Source of the DNA: Eupeodes corollae | Lineage: Eukaryota; Arthropoda; Insecta; Diptera; Syrphidae | Assembly: GCF_945859685.1 (NCBI RefSeq) | Contig: NC_079147.1 | Coordinates: 226,916,765-226,980,764, forward strand | DNA length: 64,000 nucleotides | Direction of reading: 5' to 3' | Part shown: positions 1 to 10,018 of the stretch, piece after piece | How positions within the stretch are numbered: position 1 is the stretch's first letter | Layout of the letters: each line of letters begins with the position of its first letter | Position numbers and translations under genes: made by a program | Notes under the pieces: model-generated | Seen by the model: only the letters and a program-made list of their open reading frames with translations | What the model was told of the DNA's origin: nothing | Databases searched by the model: none

Positions 1-801
1 GGTATATCCCCAGGACTTGTGCCGCATAGCACATTATGGATCTCATAACTACATCAAAAATCTTATACTTCGAAGTCTTGCTCAATACTCCATTCTAGGT
101 ACTGTTAATCGCGCGTTTTGATTCTTTTAGTTTTTCTTGTAAGTGTTTTTTGAAAGACAGTTGTGGTGTCATGAGTACATCCAGATATTAATACTCCTTG
201 ACTATTTAGAGATCTTCATTGTTCCAAGTCCATTTTTCGTTTCCAGCAAATCGTCCTCGTCCGTTGCTAAAAATCATGATTTTCGATTTGCTCGTATTGA
301 GTTGAAGATTCCATAAGTAGCAATATTGCTTTAGTTTGTTGATCATCAACTGAATCATGTTGGGGCTATCTGCTATGATGACAATGTCATCAGCATATAG
401 TATAGTAGCAGCTTTTTTGCAAGACCATCAAATATTATATCACCAGGTAGGGAATCTTTGAGATCATCACGAAAAATTGAGAAGAGTATTGAGCTCAGAA
501 GGCATCCCTGCTTGCCTCCTGTTTTTGTCTGAAACCAACTAGACAAAGTGTTTCCATTCCATACCGCCTTAAGATTATCCTCATATAGATACAGAAACGA
601 CTGCGCAATGCCAGTAAGGGAGAAAATATTATCCACGGTGGAGTAGTCTTTTCGGAAACCCGCTTGGAACTCACTGAGTAAATCGTTGTCTCGGATCCAG
701 TTCGTCAGTCTCTCCAACATAATCCCAGTAAACATTTTTGTCACTGCATTGAGGAACGAGATTCCTCTGTAATTGCTTGGATCTTTTGGTCACCCTTCTT
801 T

Positions 802-1116
802 CAAAAAAAAAAAAAAATCAAATGGGGTGGCGCAACAGTCCGTTGTGAACCAGGGCCTAGTGACTTACAACTCTCAACCATTCCTGTGTGCGAGTACTGT
901 TGTCAGGAATGGAAGGGACCTACAATTTTGGGCCGAATCCGAACGGCTAGTTTGAGAAAGCACTTTTTCATGACAAGAATTACTCTTGAAGGATTTGTCA
1001 ATTCCTCGCAAGAGGCAGTACCCGCGAAAATTGTTTTTTTAAATTAAGGTGGCACAGGCAGGGATTGAACCCAAGACCCCTTGCATGACAGTCCAACGCA
1101 CTAACCATCATGCTAC
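802..1116 (-). mobile_element. tRNA-derived SINE, full length, with 14-bp target duplication
   Basis: This 315-bp element interrupts the LINE around it. The 14-mer GGTCACCCTTCTTT lies at 788-801 and again at 1117-1130 as a perfect target site duplication. On the minus strand the element opens with a tRNA-like head with pol III box A (1105-1115, TAGCATGATGG) and box B (1061-1071, GGTTCAATCCC) 33 nt apart. A body of about 200 bp follows, then a tail ending in GTTGCGCCACCCC and a T-rich stretch. SINEs are non-coding and are moved by a partner LINE. Related copies in this window are at 9343-9501, 13163-13475, 42328-42475 and 59171-59380. Confidence 0.9.
1061..1115 (-). promoter_or_regulatory. Internal pol III promoter (A and B boxes) of the SINE
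   Basis: Box A is TAGCATGATGG (1105-1115) and box B is GGTTCAATCCC (1061-1071), close to the usual TRGCNNAGYGG and GGTTCGANTCC. Order and spacing fit a tRNA-type promoter. A second copy keeps box B as GGTTCGATCCC at 13410-13420. Activity is inferred from sequence only. Confidence 0.75.
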
Positions 1117-1831
1117 GGTCACCCTTCTTTAGTAAAGGAAATATTATATTTTTCTTGAAGCTATCCGGTGCCTTTCCAAAATTAAAAATAGAGTTGTAAG
1201 CCTTTGTAAGCACTTCTTGAAAATGTTCGGTTGAATTTATGAAGAATTCATATGGAATACGGTCTTTACCAGGAGCTTTGTTAGTGTTGCAGCGGGAAAT
1301 GACTCTTCTTACATCTTGTGCAGTTATTGGGCGATCTAGCTCTTCTGCTTCCAAAAATGGCAGCGCAAAGTGAAGTTAGTTTTCATTAAGATTGTTGTTT
1401 AGGAGTTTCTCGAAATGGTTTGCCCTAGAAGCATCAACTTTTATATTCTACCGAAGAGTTGTGCCGTTTATTGACTTCACGATCTTCCAGAAGGATCTGC
1501 AATCGTAAACATCCTTTAGTTTCAATGCTAGTGTGAGAGTGTTCATTTTAGATAAGCACTGAAAAGAGCTTGAGTGTGTTTCGTTTTAAGCAGAGTTTAG
1601 CTTAGAACTGTAAAATTTAAGTTCGGTTCGGTCCTATTATTCTGAGCTTATAGAGCGCTATCTCTAATTTAAAAGTTAAATGTATTTTTACGCTAAAAAA
1701 ATGTTGACTTCTAGGAAATGTTTGGTGTTTAGTTTCGAACCTATGTGAATGCTGTTGAATGCATAAAATATAACAGAAAATGCTAACTTTTATTTTTTAA
1801 GTTAAAACTAAACAATCGAACATTTTTAATA

Positions 1832-3108
1832 AACGGTGATTTTTTAAGAGCTTGAGAACTTTAAAAAAAAAACGCATAAAATTTGAAAAATCTCATCGAT
1901 TCTTTATTTGAAACGTTAGATTGGTCCATGACATTTACTTTTTGAAGATTATTTCATTTAAATGTTGACCGCGGCTGCGTCTTAGGTGGTCCATTCGGAA
2001 AGTCCAATTTTGGGTAACTTTTTCAAACATTTCGGCCGGAATAGCCCGAATTTCTTCGGAAATGTTGTCTTCCAAAGCTAGAATAGTTGCTGGCTTATTT
2101 GTGTAGACTTTAGACTTGACGTAGCCCCACAAAAAATAGTCTAAAGGCGTCAAATTGCATGATCTTGGTGGCCAACTTACCGGTCCATTCCTTGAGATGA
2201 ATTGTTCTCTATGGCCCTCAAAATGGCCATAGAATCGCGAGCTGGGTGGCATGTAGCGCCATCTTGTTGAAACCACATGTCAACCAAGTTCAGTTCTTCC
2301 ATTTTTGGCAACAAAAAGTTTGTTAGCATTGAACGATAGCGATCGCCATTCACCGTAACGTTGCGTCCAACAGCATCTTTGAAAAAATACGGTCCAATGA
2401 TTCCACCAGCGTACAAACCACACCAAACAGTGCATTTTTCGGGATGCATGGGCAGTTCTTGAACGGCTTCTGGTTGCTCTTCACTCCAAATGCGGCAATT
2501 TTGCTTATTTACGTAGCCATTCAACCAGAAATGAGCCTCATCGCTGAACAAAATTTGTCGATAAAAAAGCGGATTTTCTGCCAACTTTTCTAGGGCCCAT
2601 TCACTGAAAATTCGACGTTGTGGCAGATCGTTCGGCTTCAGTTCTTGCACGAGCTGTATTTTATACGGTTTTACACCAAGATCTTTGCGTAAAATCTTCC
2701 ATGTGGTCGAATAACACAAACCCAATTGCTGCGAACGGCGACGAATCGACATTTCACGGTCTTCAGCAACACTCTCAGAAACAGACGCAATATTCTCTTC
2801 TGTACGCATTCGTGTGGTTGGTTTAATGTCCAATAAAGTAAACTGAGTGCGAAACTTGGTCACAATCGCATTAATTGGTCGATTATGTAGACCATAAATC
2901 GGACGTAAAGCGCGAAACACATTTCGAACCGAACACTGATTTTGGTAATAAAATTCAATGATTTGCAAGCGTTGCTCGTTAGTAAGTCTATTCATGATGA
3001 AATGTCAAAGCATACTGAGCATCTTTCTCTTTGACACCATGTCTGAAATCCCGCGTGATCTGTCAAATACTAATGCATGAAAATCCTAACCTCTTAAAAA
3101 TCACCCTT
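1832..3108 (-). mobile_element. Mariner-like element with both terminal inverted repeats
   Basis: This is a complete 1.28-kb DNA transposon flanked by TA (1830-1831 and 3109-3110). The ends are inverted copies: the left begins AACGGTGATTTTTTAAGAG and the right, reversed, AAGGGTGATTTTTAAGAGG. It carries one transposase gene on the minus strand (1935-2995). Size, TA target and gene layout fit Tc1/mariner superfamily elements. A second relative is at 27800-28935 and a short fragment is at 9880-10018. Confidence 0.85.
1935..2995 (-). pseudogene. Mariner-like transposase (about D40D spacing), one frameshift
   Basis: This would be a cut-and-paste transposase of about 350 residues. It starts at MNRLTNEQRLQIIEFYYQ with an N-terminal helix-turn-helix region. 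The DDD core follows: first Asp in LFSDEAHFWLNG, second in WFQQDGATCH (codon 2261-2263), third in LTPLDYFLWG (codon 2139-2141). The last two lie 122 nt apart, so once a single frameshift near 2200 is allowed about 40 residues separate them, resembling the DD41D group (rosa/VS) rather than classical DD34D mariners. The C-terminus ends in LNEIIFKK. With only one visible frameshift it is fairly young, but not functional as read. Confidence 0.85.
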
Positions 3109-3110
3109 TA

Positions 3111-4330
3111 CTTCTGTACATTCGTAAAATGCTAAATGCTAGAATTTTACATTTCGTTTTAATTTGTAGTCATTTAAAAATTTTGTGTCGCTCTCCGCCT
3201 AAGAGAGCTTTCACTGTAATGTTTTTATTTGATTTAAACAAAACTCAACACAGATAGATGTGGATTCTTGGCATCATCGCAATGATTTATAAGATGTGGA
3301 TTACTACAACAGATTTTAATGCCATCGTTCATATCTTTTGTTTTATTTAAAGACTTATTTTCAGATTGTTAGTCGACAATAAGTGACATGCGCATTGCAG
3401 ATATTTATGATGATTTTAGTTGCGTGGACTATTAGCCTACTCGAAATGTACAAGACAAAAAAAAACCAAATGCTGAAATATGAAAGTTAGATCGCTTTTA
3501 TTATCTTTTGTCATTTGGAAATTAAAACAAGAGTCATTTATCTGGACCGAAAATGAGTCATTGAATTGATATTTTCAAACTTATTCTAAAAAACAAAATA
3601 TTGAGAGATAAACTTACTTATGGTGAGAGTATTTTTGTGATAGTATGACTAGAGAAGATTTCAGGACGCAACAACTACAAGGTACCAATGTGACGAAGAA
3701 GGTTCACCAAGAGTGGATTCAATCTAAATTAAGTATATTTTTTAAAAAGGGCCTCTATTTCAATAAATAAGTATGTATGTCTTCACCTGATTGCCAGAAC
3801 TGAATTTTTTATTCCCAACTAGAAAAGGAAACGACTGAAATGACAATTTTAAAAAGTAAATTATTTTATAAAAATTGCATGAGGGTGACTTAATATGTTT
3901 AAGTTTCAGTATTTTATTATTTTGTATGCATTCTTTCCTTGTTTATCGTTATTTGGAATATGAACAGTACTCAAAAATTCATAAGAAGCCCAAACTTATA
4001 TTATTTGAAATAACAGATAAACTTAAAATTGTATTTGTTTTTGACTTCAAAATAAAAAATATGCGATATTCAAATTTATAATGACGCTGACGCTGCAAAC
4101 AAACAAAAGTTAGAGGTACAAATAATAACAAACAAAAATAAATTTCACTTAAAAAGATATATTTTTTTATACAATTCTCTATAAATTTTAAGTACATATT
4201 TCATTTAAAAAAATTAAATGATTTAAACTTAAATTGTGCACAGATAAATAATTATACACTCAAACAAAATTAAATTGAGGTATGTTTTTTTCGTTCTATC
4301 GAACTATACTGAACCGATTAGCATTTTTCT
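3111..4330. other. AT-rich intergenic stretch, nothing recognised
   Basis: No protein similarity, structured RNA or terminal repeats could be seen. Open frames are short and of low-complexity composition. Confidence 0.6.
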
Positions 4331-4333
4331 AAG

Positions 4334-4620
4334 TACACACAAGTAATTGTTGTTGTTTTATTCAGTTTCTTTCTATTATCTCCTCTCTTTTTCATAAGCC
4401 AACGATTTCGATTGGATTCGTATGAGGAGGGAGATGGGGCTCCTCACACGCTAGATCGCTTGTTCAAGCCCAGCTCGGGCAAAAAGTTCTTCAAAAATTA
4501 AATTGAACAAAAAGCGATTAAGCACCACTAAAGGAGTCTGATGATCGGGTTGGCCCCCGTGAAATAGCTATAACTCCAGCCTATGAACTTGGTGGTAGCA
4601 CACACAAGTTGTTGTTGTTT
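4334..4620 (+). repeat. Possible second SINE-like insert between direct repeats
   Basis: About 230 bp of less AT-rich sequence lies between two imperfect direct repeats containing CACACAAGTxxTTGTTGTTG (from about 4336 and 4599). Inside, TGTTCAAGCCC (near 4463) resembles a pol III B box. No convincing A box was found and there is no clear 3' tail, so this may be another short insertion or a chance match. Confidence 0.3.
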
Positions 4621-5570
4621 CATTCTTATATTCAATTATAAATTCGGCAAGCAGCTGCTTTAAACTGTGAGTATAAAATTTCATACAAAAAAAAAAACCT
4701 CCATAAATTGAGGTATGTTTAGTAGTACTCATTTGTTATTTTTTGTATTGTTTAAAAATAAACAACGCTATCACGCATACCGGTCGTATACTTGATGAAA
4801 AAGGTGGAATACATAAACTCATTCTAGAACTGACGAACAGCACCGAACAAATAAAAATACTATTTCATTTTAAATGTATTGGAAGTTTTTTGTTTTTTTT
4901 TTTTTTCTTTGTTTGTTCTTTTTGGCCAATTGACATTTAAAAATATTTATTGTACATAGAACGACTACAGAGAATTTAGTGTAGATATTTTCTTTCGCTT
5001 TCTCTGCTGGGACTCTATTTTTAAAAGCAGGAAAAAGGAAACAACAAAAACTTAGGAAATTGGTAAGCTTAAGACAAAAAAACAACAAAATATACTTAAA
5101 TACAAAACATGATTGTTTTTTTTTTGTTTTTGTTGGGCCAATACACAATCAAGGTAAAATATCTTATAAAATACATTTTTGAAATGATATTTATCTACAG
5201 AAAATAACAGATGTTAACAATATCTACTTAAAATGCTTTGAAATAATATTTCTTATAATATTGTGTATTTATATAATTCGTCAGATAGGTATACATTTTT
5301 TTATTCATAAATTTATTTCGAACAAATTGTGCTCCCGAGGAACACATTCGATAAAATTGCTAGGTGCTTCGCAACTTACTTAAGTCTTTTAGACAGTATT
5401 TAACGTAGAACATTCAAGTTTATTGATAATGATATCATCGTTACATTTCTTCCCTCCAGCAGTTCAAGCAGAATACTCGCATTTTAACACTTTTTAACAG
5501 AATTTTTTAACTTAAATTAAAAAACATCATAAACACTTCATGATTAAAAAAATTTAAGCACTCGAATTTC
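4621..5570. other. AT-rich intergenic stretch, nothing recognised
   Basis: Long A and T runs and short non-homologous frames only. No element ends were recognised. Confidence 0.6.
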
Positions 5571-5599
5571 AAGTTGACATAGATCTTCTAGAAATTAAT

Positions 5600-6540
5600 G
5601 GAATGGATGCAGGTTTACCAGAAAGTCTTGCATCGCTTATTTCAAAATATTCCGTTTATGTTAACAATACTTTAAAAAGTCATCATGGTCCCACAGCTGC
5701 ATTTTGGATGAGCTATGTGCAAATGATTAACTTAAGACATGATTTTTCTAGAAGCACTATGCACGTTGGACCATCAAAATGCTCAAAATTTACTGAATAT
5801 GAGTAAAACTCATCCAGATTTAGTCCATCAGGTAGAAAAGTGAACTGAAAAATGCTTCTCGATGTCACCAGTGGATTTGACACTAGAACAAACTAAAAGG
5901 TTTAACGATAAAGGTTAACTGGTCTTGCATCCTTCACTAATTCTATAGCTGCCAGGCAAAAATTGGCAAAAACTCATGCGGCTAGAACTGCAAATATATC
6001 ATCCTTCTAAAACATGTTGGGGCTATTGCAGAAGGATGACATAACGCGTGATCTTAAAAGTGGGCAGATTAAAAAATTTTCTGAAGACTTGAAGAAGTTG
6101 ACAACAGAAATAGAAAATTTCAGTAACCTTTTTCGGATACAATCCGTCAGAAAAGTGAAAGACTTTTTAACATATGCACCGGAAAATGTGCATCCCAGCC
6201 CACCGAACAATTTTTGCTTAATATGAAGCAGTTGGGAGAAGAAAACGTGACACATTCTTGAATGAGTGCAGAGTATCCCAAAAGTATCCACCAAACGGAA
6301 GCGTCTTACTGCAACAAATTAAACGTTGCAACTATATATGCCATATTTGGAAAAGTACAATATTAAATACAGGGATACTACTATCCCCATTTCAATGCGG
6401 CTGGACCATGGAAGATGACATGGTCAAATTGAAATTGCTCAACGGAGTCGTGGGCCCAGAAACCATTGAAAATTTAATTATCTTGAAATTGATAGCGAAG
6501 AAGACAAAATTTTTCATCGGACGAATCTGATGATGAAGAA
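5600..6540 (+). pseudogene. Decayed gene of an uncharacterised multicopy family
   Basis: Broken reading frames continue on the plus strand for about 940 bp. In order I read MDAGLPESLASLISKYSVYV (5603), GPTAAFWMSYVQMINL, SPVDLTLEQT (near 5861), GLASFTNSIAARQKLAKTHA (near 5920), then MLGLLQKDDITRDLKSGQIK (6014). These blocks are collinear with a large uncharacterised protein family that is multicopy in many animal genomes and probably carried by transposons. I know it only as recurring hypothetical proteins. I see no catalytic motif and no element ends, so the function is unknown. At least five frame breaks make it a relic. Confidence 0.5.
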
Positions 6541-6679
6541 TAGTTTTTTTTTATAATTTCTAATTTCAAAATTTCATTCAATTTTATGTCATGTGATTCA
6601 ATAATTTTTTTCTAAATAAAATAAAATTGTTATGCTTTAAGGGAAAACGGTGGTTTTAGTACTTTCTTTCTTTAGGGTT

Positions 6680-7240
6680 TTCTGGCAAGCATAAGTCTGA
6701 AAAGAAAACGTATTGGAAATCTTCTGATATTTTGGTATATGATTCTTTTGGTTATGGTTAATAGAAAAAAAGTTATTAGGGATTTAAGTTGAAAAATTCT
6801 TTTAAGAAGTGTTAAAATGCGTCTGGCAAGGGGAAGGCAGAAAGTAAAACGTCTTGGACACACATTTTTACAATCAGGAGAATTTTTCAGATTTTTTGAT
6901 GTATTATTCATGTGGTTATCATTTCGACCCAAAAACTTGATTTTCGCGCATTTTGACTGCCGTATGGCAAGGGGATGGCTAAAAGTAAGGCGTCTTGGAC
7001 ACACTTTTTTGACATCAGTGGACCATCTACTATTGGTTATATATTTATTTAAGTGGTTATCACTTCGACCCAAAAAGTTGATTTTCGTGTATTTTGGCCG
7101 CAGTCTGGCAAGGGGAAGGCTGAAACATAACGTCTTGGACACACTTTTTTGACATCAGGGCATCATCCCCTATTGTTTAAATCTGCATTTAAGTTGTTAT
7201 CATTTCGACACCAAAATCGAAAAATGACCATTTGCGAACG
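6680..7240. repeat. Tandem array, 141-bp unit, about four copies
   Basis: The landmark TCTGGCAAG or its variant starts near 6680, 6821, 6962 and 7103: exactly 141 bp apart each time. Units share GTCTTGGACACAC and TGGTTATCA(C/T)TTCGACCC. The first unit is the most diverged. 141 is divisible by three, so frames stay open on both strands across units (6817-7152 plus, 6672-7142 minus). I regard these as by-products of the period, not genes. Confidence 0.85.
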
Positions 7241-7344
7241 CCCACCCCCCGCCCGGCTGAAAAAAAACCTGCCAGACGTTTGAATTTGGCATAATGTTGC
7301 GTATATCTACACATACATGATGTACTATATATATTTTGGTTATC

Positions 7345-7590
7345 ACTCCACTCCCAAAATTTGCTGCCGGCTCTTGGTCTATACGTCTTTCCCAGTCATT
7401 GCAATTTTTGGAATTCAAAAACAATCTGAACCGACACCTCCTTTAAAAACTCTCTCCCTTTCCAAATGCTCTTATTGTGTCTTAGCATTAGAAGGTATCA
7501 ATGTGCGGCGTTTATTATTATTAAAAAAATATAATACCTTATTATGTCATATGGAAATTATTAAGCTCAAGGGACCAGAGCCAAATTTAT
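7345..7590 (+). pseudogene. LINE 3'-terminal fragment
   Basis: Nucleotides near 7380-7480 (TCTTTCCCAGTCATTGCAAT and CGACACCTCCTTTAAAA) match those near 55215-55320, where the frame encodes the typical C-terminal end of a LINE ORF2 (SFFSRTTRMWNALP). Frames here are broken. It is a short 3' relic of the same LINE family, truncated at the 5' end as is usual for LINEs. Confidence 0.55.
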
Positions 7591-7932
7591 AAAGGTCAAG
7601 GAAAATTCAGTACCAATACAAAACTTTCTTGTAACTGTATGAGCTATTTTGAATAATTGTTTGTCGAAATATAAAAAAAGATGTTCCCACTTTGGTAGCT
7701 TTGATTTTTTTTAAGATTTCAAGATAACGGGTTATTCATTTTGCGGTTTCAAAAGTATAGGGCTAAAATTCCACATCTGTCAAACTAAGTTGTTAAACAA
7801 GTTGAAAGTCTGACATTTACGAAAATCGCTAAACTATCACACAACGCATACAAATTGTTGAAACCTACTACAAAAATGGTGATTCTGGCACAGCCGCATA
7901 GTGTGCTTTAAGAGAAGACAAGAGTTTACATA
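7591..7932. other. Unassigned sequence
   Basis: No coding or repeat signal was recognised between the LINE tail and the foldback element. Confidence 0.5.
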
Positions 7933-8290
7933 CAGCCCTATTCTGCTATTCACGTGGATCGTATATTCGATTCCCTTTCACACTGCCTTTGCATTCTGCT
8001 ACCCATCAGGTGAACTAAAGTGCTGTGCAAAACATTTGCAACTTAAAGCTGTAGATCTTTCCAACTCATAAAAAGTATCTTAAAAACCCAACAGCAAACT
8101 TCTTTCCACAAATTTAAAAACTTTATTTATAACAGTATATGACTAAACAGAAAAAAAAGGAAAAACAAAAGTATTTACCGAAATTAAAAACAAATCAAAT
8201 AACAACTTGAGAAGACGGGTTTATTGCTGTGAGAAACATTTGGAACTTTGAACCATATCCTACAATTTTCTTTCATTTATGCAAGAAAAT

Positions 8291-9290
8291 GTTAATATAT
8301 AATTGCATAACCTTTATTTTTGATAACCGCTCTACATCTTCTAAGCATAGAAGCAATGAGGTTATTTATAATCAGCCCTATCATGAATTCCATCGTATTT
8401 GGAAATTTTTACGAATCCCGAAAAACTGTATCATGAAATCCGTTTGTAATGCAAAATTGTATTAGATTTTCCACTACGAACGGATTTCATGATACAGTTT
8501 TTCGAGATTCATAAAAATTCATGATTGGGCTGAATAGTTTCCGGTATGTCATTCCCCTGGCTTAATTTCAGCATAAAGATCGCCCTTCCGCTTAAAAATT
8601 TGGCATCCGATTCTTCTTTTTACTATCTCCCACAAATTCTCAATAGGATTTTGAGTATGGAGGCTGCGCTGGCCATTGCAAAATCCTTATGTTATTCTCA
8701 GAAAGCCAATTTGTGGCAAACTTCGACTTGTGCTTGGGGTCGTTGTCGTGTTGGAATGTCCACGCAAGTAGCATTTCCCAATCTGCATAAGGAAGCATGG
8801 TGTTTCTAAGACTTTCAAAGTAGTCTGCTAACTCCATTATGCTCTCTACTTTTCGAATAGGTCCAATTCCTTGGCCAGAGAAGCAGCCCCCGACCATTAC
8901 AGAGCCACCTCTGTGTTTAACTGTTCCTCTTGTATACTTTGGAGTAAGTCTCTCACCTCTTGGCCTCCTGACATGTTGGCTTCCATCAGATCTTTGCATG
9001 TTGAATTTTTATTAATCAGAAAACAATACTGTTTTTTACATTTTTGGAAACTCCAATTACGATGTTTTCGTGCAAAATCTAAACGGGCTTTTAATTTGTT
9101 TTAAAATAAAAGGCTTTTTCAGTATTTGGAAACCATGCAATCCGGCCTGTAGTATATGTGGTCTTATTGTAGATGAGTCAATTAATAAGTTTTGCCTGTT
9201 TAGAACATCCTGTTGGTGTTTCCGGAAGAAATTAATAATGTCCCTGTCTTCTTTTGTTGTGGTACTGCGTGGCCTGCCTCATCTATGATG
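8291..9290 (-). pseudogene. Tc1 transposase, broken
   Basis: This is a DDE transposase for cut-and-paste movement. On the minus strand there is an N-terminal HTH region with RGRPRSTTTKEDRDI near 9240-9290. Then come SQHVRRPRGERLTPKYTRGT and QHDNDPKHKSK holding the second Asp, IENLWEIVKRRI with the Glu (near 8600), and a C-terminal RRCRAVIKNKGYAIIY ending at about 8291. The region of the first Asp is degraded near 9000. A 160-bp MITE splits the C-terminal part. Several frameshifts make it inactive. Confidence 0.8.
8373..8532. mobile_element. Palindromic 160-bp MITE
   Basis: The sequence folds on itself: GAAAAACTGTATCATGAAAT (about 8419) recurs in reverse near 8485-8504. The ends are CAGCCCTATCATGAAT and its reverse complement with one mismatch (TCAGCCCAATCATGAAT). 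AAT borders both sides and may be a 3-bp duplication. It interrupts the 3' part of the Tc1 transposase. The ends resemble those of the larger foldback elements here. Confidence 0.75.
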
Positions 9291-9342
9291 AGTTATCAAC
9301 TGTCCAAATTTTATTATCCGACAAATGGTAAATTTATGTGGG

Positions 9343-9501
9343 TATCGAATAAATAAAATAAATTGGGTGGCGCAACAATCCGTTGTGAACCAGGGCCTAG
9401 TGACTTACAACTTTCAACCATTCCTGTGTGCAAGAACTGTTGTCAGGAATGGAAGGGACCTACAATTGTAGGCCGAATCCGAACCGCTAATTTAAGAAAA
9501 C
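9343..9501 (-). mobile_element. 5'-truncated SINE
   Basis: About 140 bp of SINE body and 3' tail in minus orientation, ending in GTTGCGCCACCCAATTTATT. The tRNA head is absent. Homology stops where the body reads CTTAAATTAGCGG on the minus strand. It lies inside the Tc1-like element. Confidence 0.85.
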
Positions 9502-9879
9502 AAATAAAAAATTTCAAAATGAATCAAATTAACCGTTATCAAAATAAATCATGGCCGACAGTTACAAATGTTTTGCACGGCAAAATGCAGTACTTTTTTT
9601 GTTAAACTGTTACATTTGTTATACTTATCTTCAGATTAGTGGTTAACATTTTTTACAGTAATCAACCTTACTTATATAAAGTCTAGAGCAATAGAAATAA
9701 TTTCGGTTTAACAACTTATATGTGTCGAATATGTTGTATTTTAGGTAGGTTATAAGAGTTGTAAATGTTTTGCACAGCACTGTACATCATCCCAATTTAA
9801 TTTGACATTCAAATAAACAGCTGTTCATGTAAAAATCTTGGAAATTTTGGATAAATTGTTTTAATTCCTGAGAAAGAGT

Positions 9880-10018
9880 CGACACATTCATTCTTCGGCA
9901 ACACTTTCACTTACAGCAGCGATATTTTTAGTGGTATGAGCGAAACGATGATGAACAGGATTTACAACATCTGTAACCATTCCAGCGTCCTCAAATTTCT
10001 TCACAATTTTGTCAATTA
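9880..10018 (-). pseudogene. Mariner-like transposase fragment (N-terminal)
   Basis: A minus-strand frame reads DKIVKKFEDAGMVTD and NIAAVSESVAEE. This lines up with the N-terminal part of the element at 1832-3108 (NAIVTKFRTQFTLLD, NIASVSESVAED). Only about 45 codons remain. It lies between the left foldback arm and a further CAGGCCTATTCTG end. Confidence 0.65.

Larger units (their letters stand above)
1..1600 (-). mobile_element. Non-LTR retrotransposon (LINE), RT region, partial and broken
   Basis: This is the reverse transcriptase part of an endonuclease-type LINE, read on the minus strand and running off the left edge. From about 1560 downward there is the pre-RT linker, then the RT N-terminal region (1130-1354, with APGKDRIPYEFF and FPLLKKGD), then, beyond an inserted SINE, the RT core (373-744, with SEFQAGFRKDYSTVD). 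The catalytic YADD follows near 375-390 in a different frame, and an NTSKSKIMIF thumb motif lies near 270-300. Frameshifts and stops break it. The same motifs (FQAGFR..STVD, NTSKSKIMIF) occur in the LINE at 47211-50665, so both probably belong to one family. The clade is not certain. Confidence 0.85.
8018..9782 (-). mobile_element. Tc1-like element (family with GTGCTGTGCAAAACATTT ends)
   Basis: It is flanked by TA (8016-8017 and 9783-9784). The left end reads AAGTGCTGTGCAAAACATTT and the reversed right end CAGTGCTGTGCAAAACATTT. It contains a decayed transposase on the minus strand plus a MITE (8373-8532) and a truncated SINE (9343-9501). It sits in the left arm of the foldback element, so it is younger than that element and older than its own two inserts. 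A relative begins at 63252. Confidence 0.85.

Noticed and set aside
773..955. Small plus-strand protein
   Set aside because: It is antisense to the SINE and has no protein-like features.
1055..1116. A genuine tRNA gene
   Set aside because: The tRNA-like head cannot form a full cloverleaf with an acceptor stem as read, is repeated with SINE bodies, and is bounded by a target duplication.
6672..7152. Long open frames on both strands (156 and 111 residues)
   Set aside because: They are produced by a 141-bp tandem repeat whose period is divisible by three. Composition and repeated motifs do not suggest a protein.
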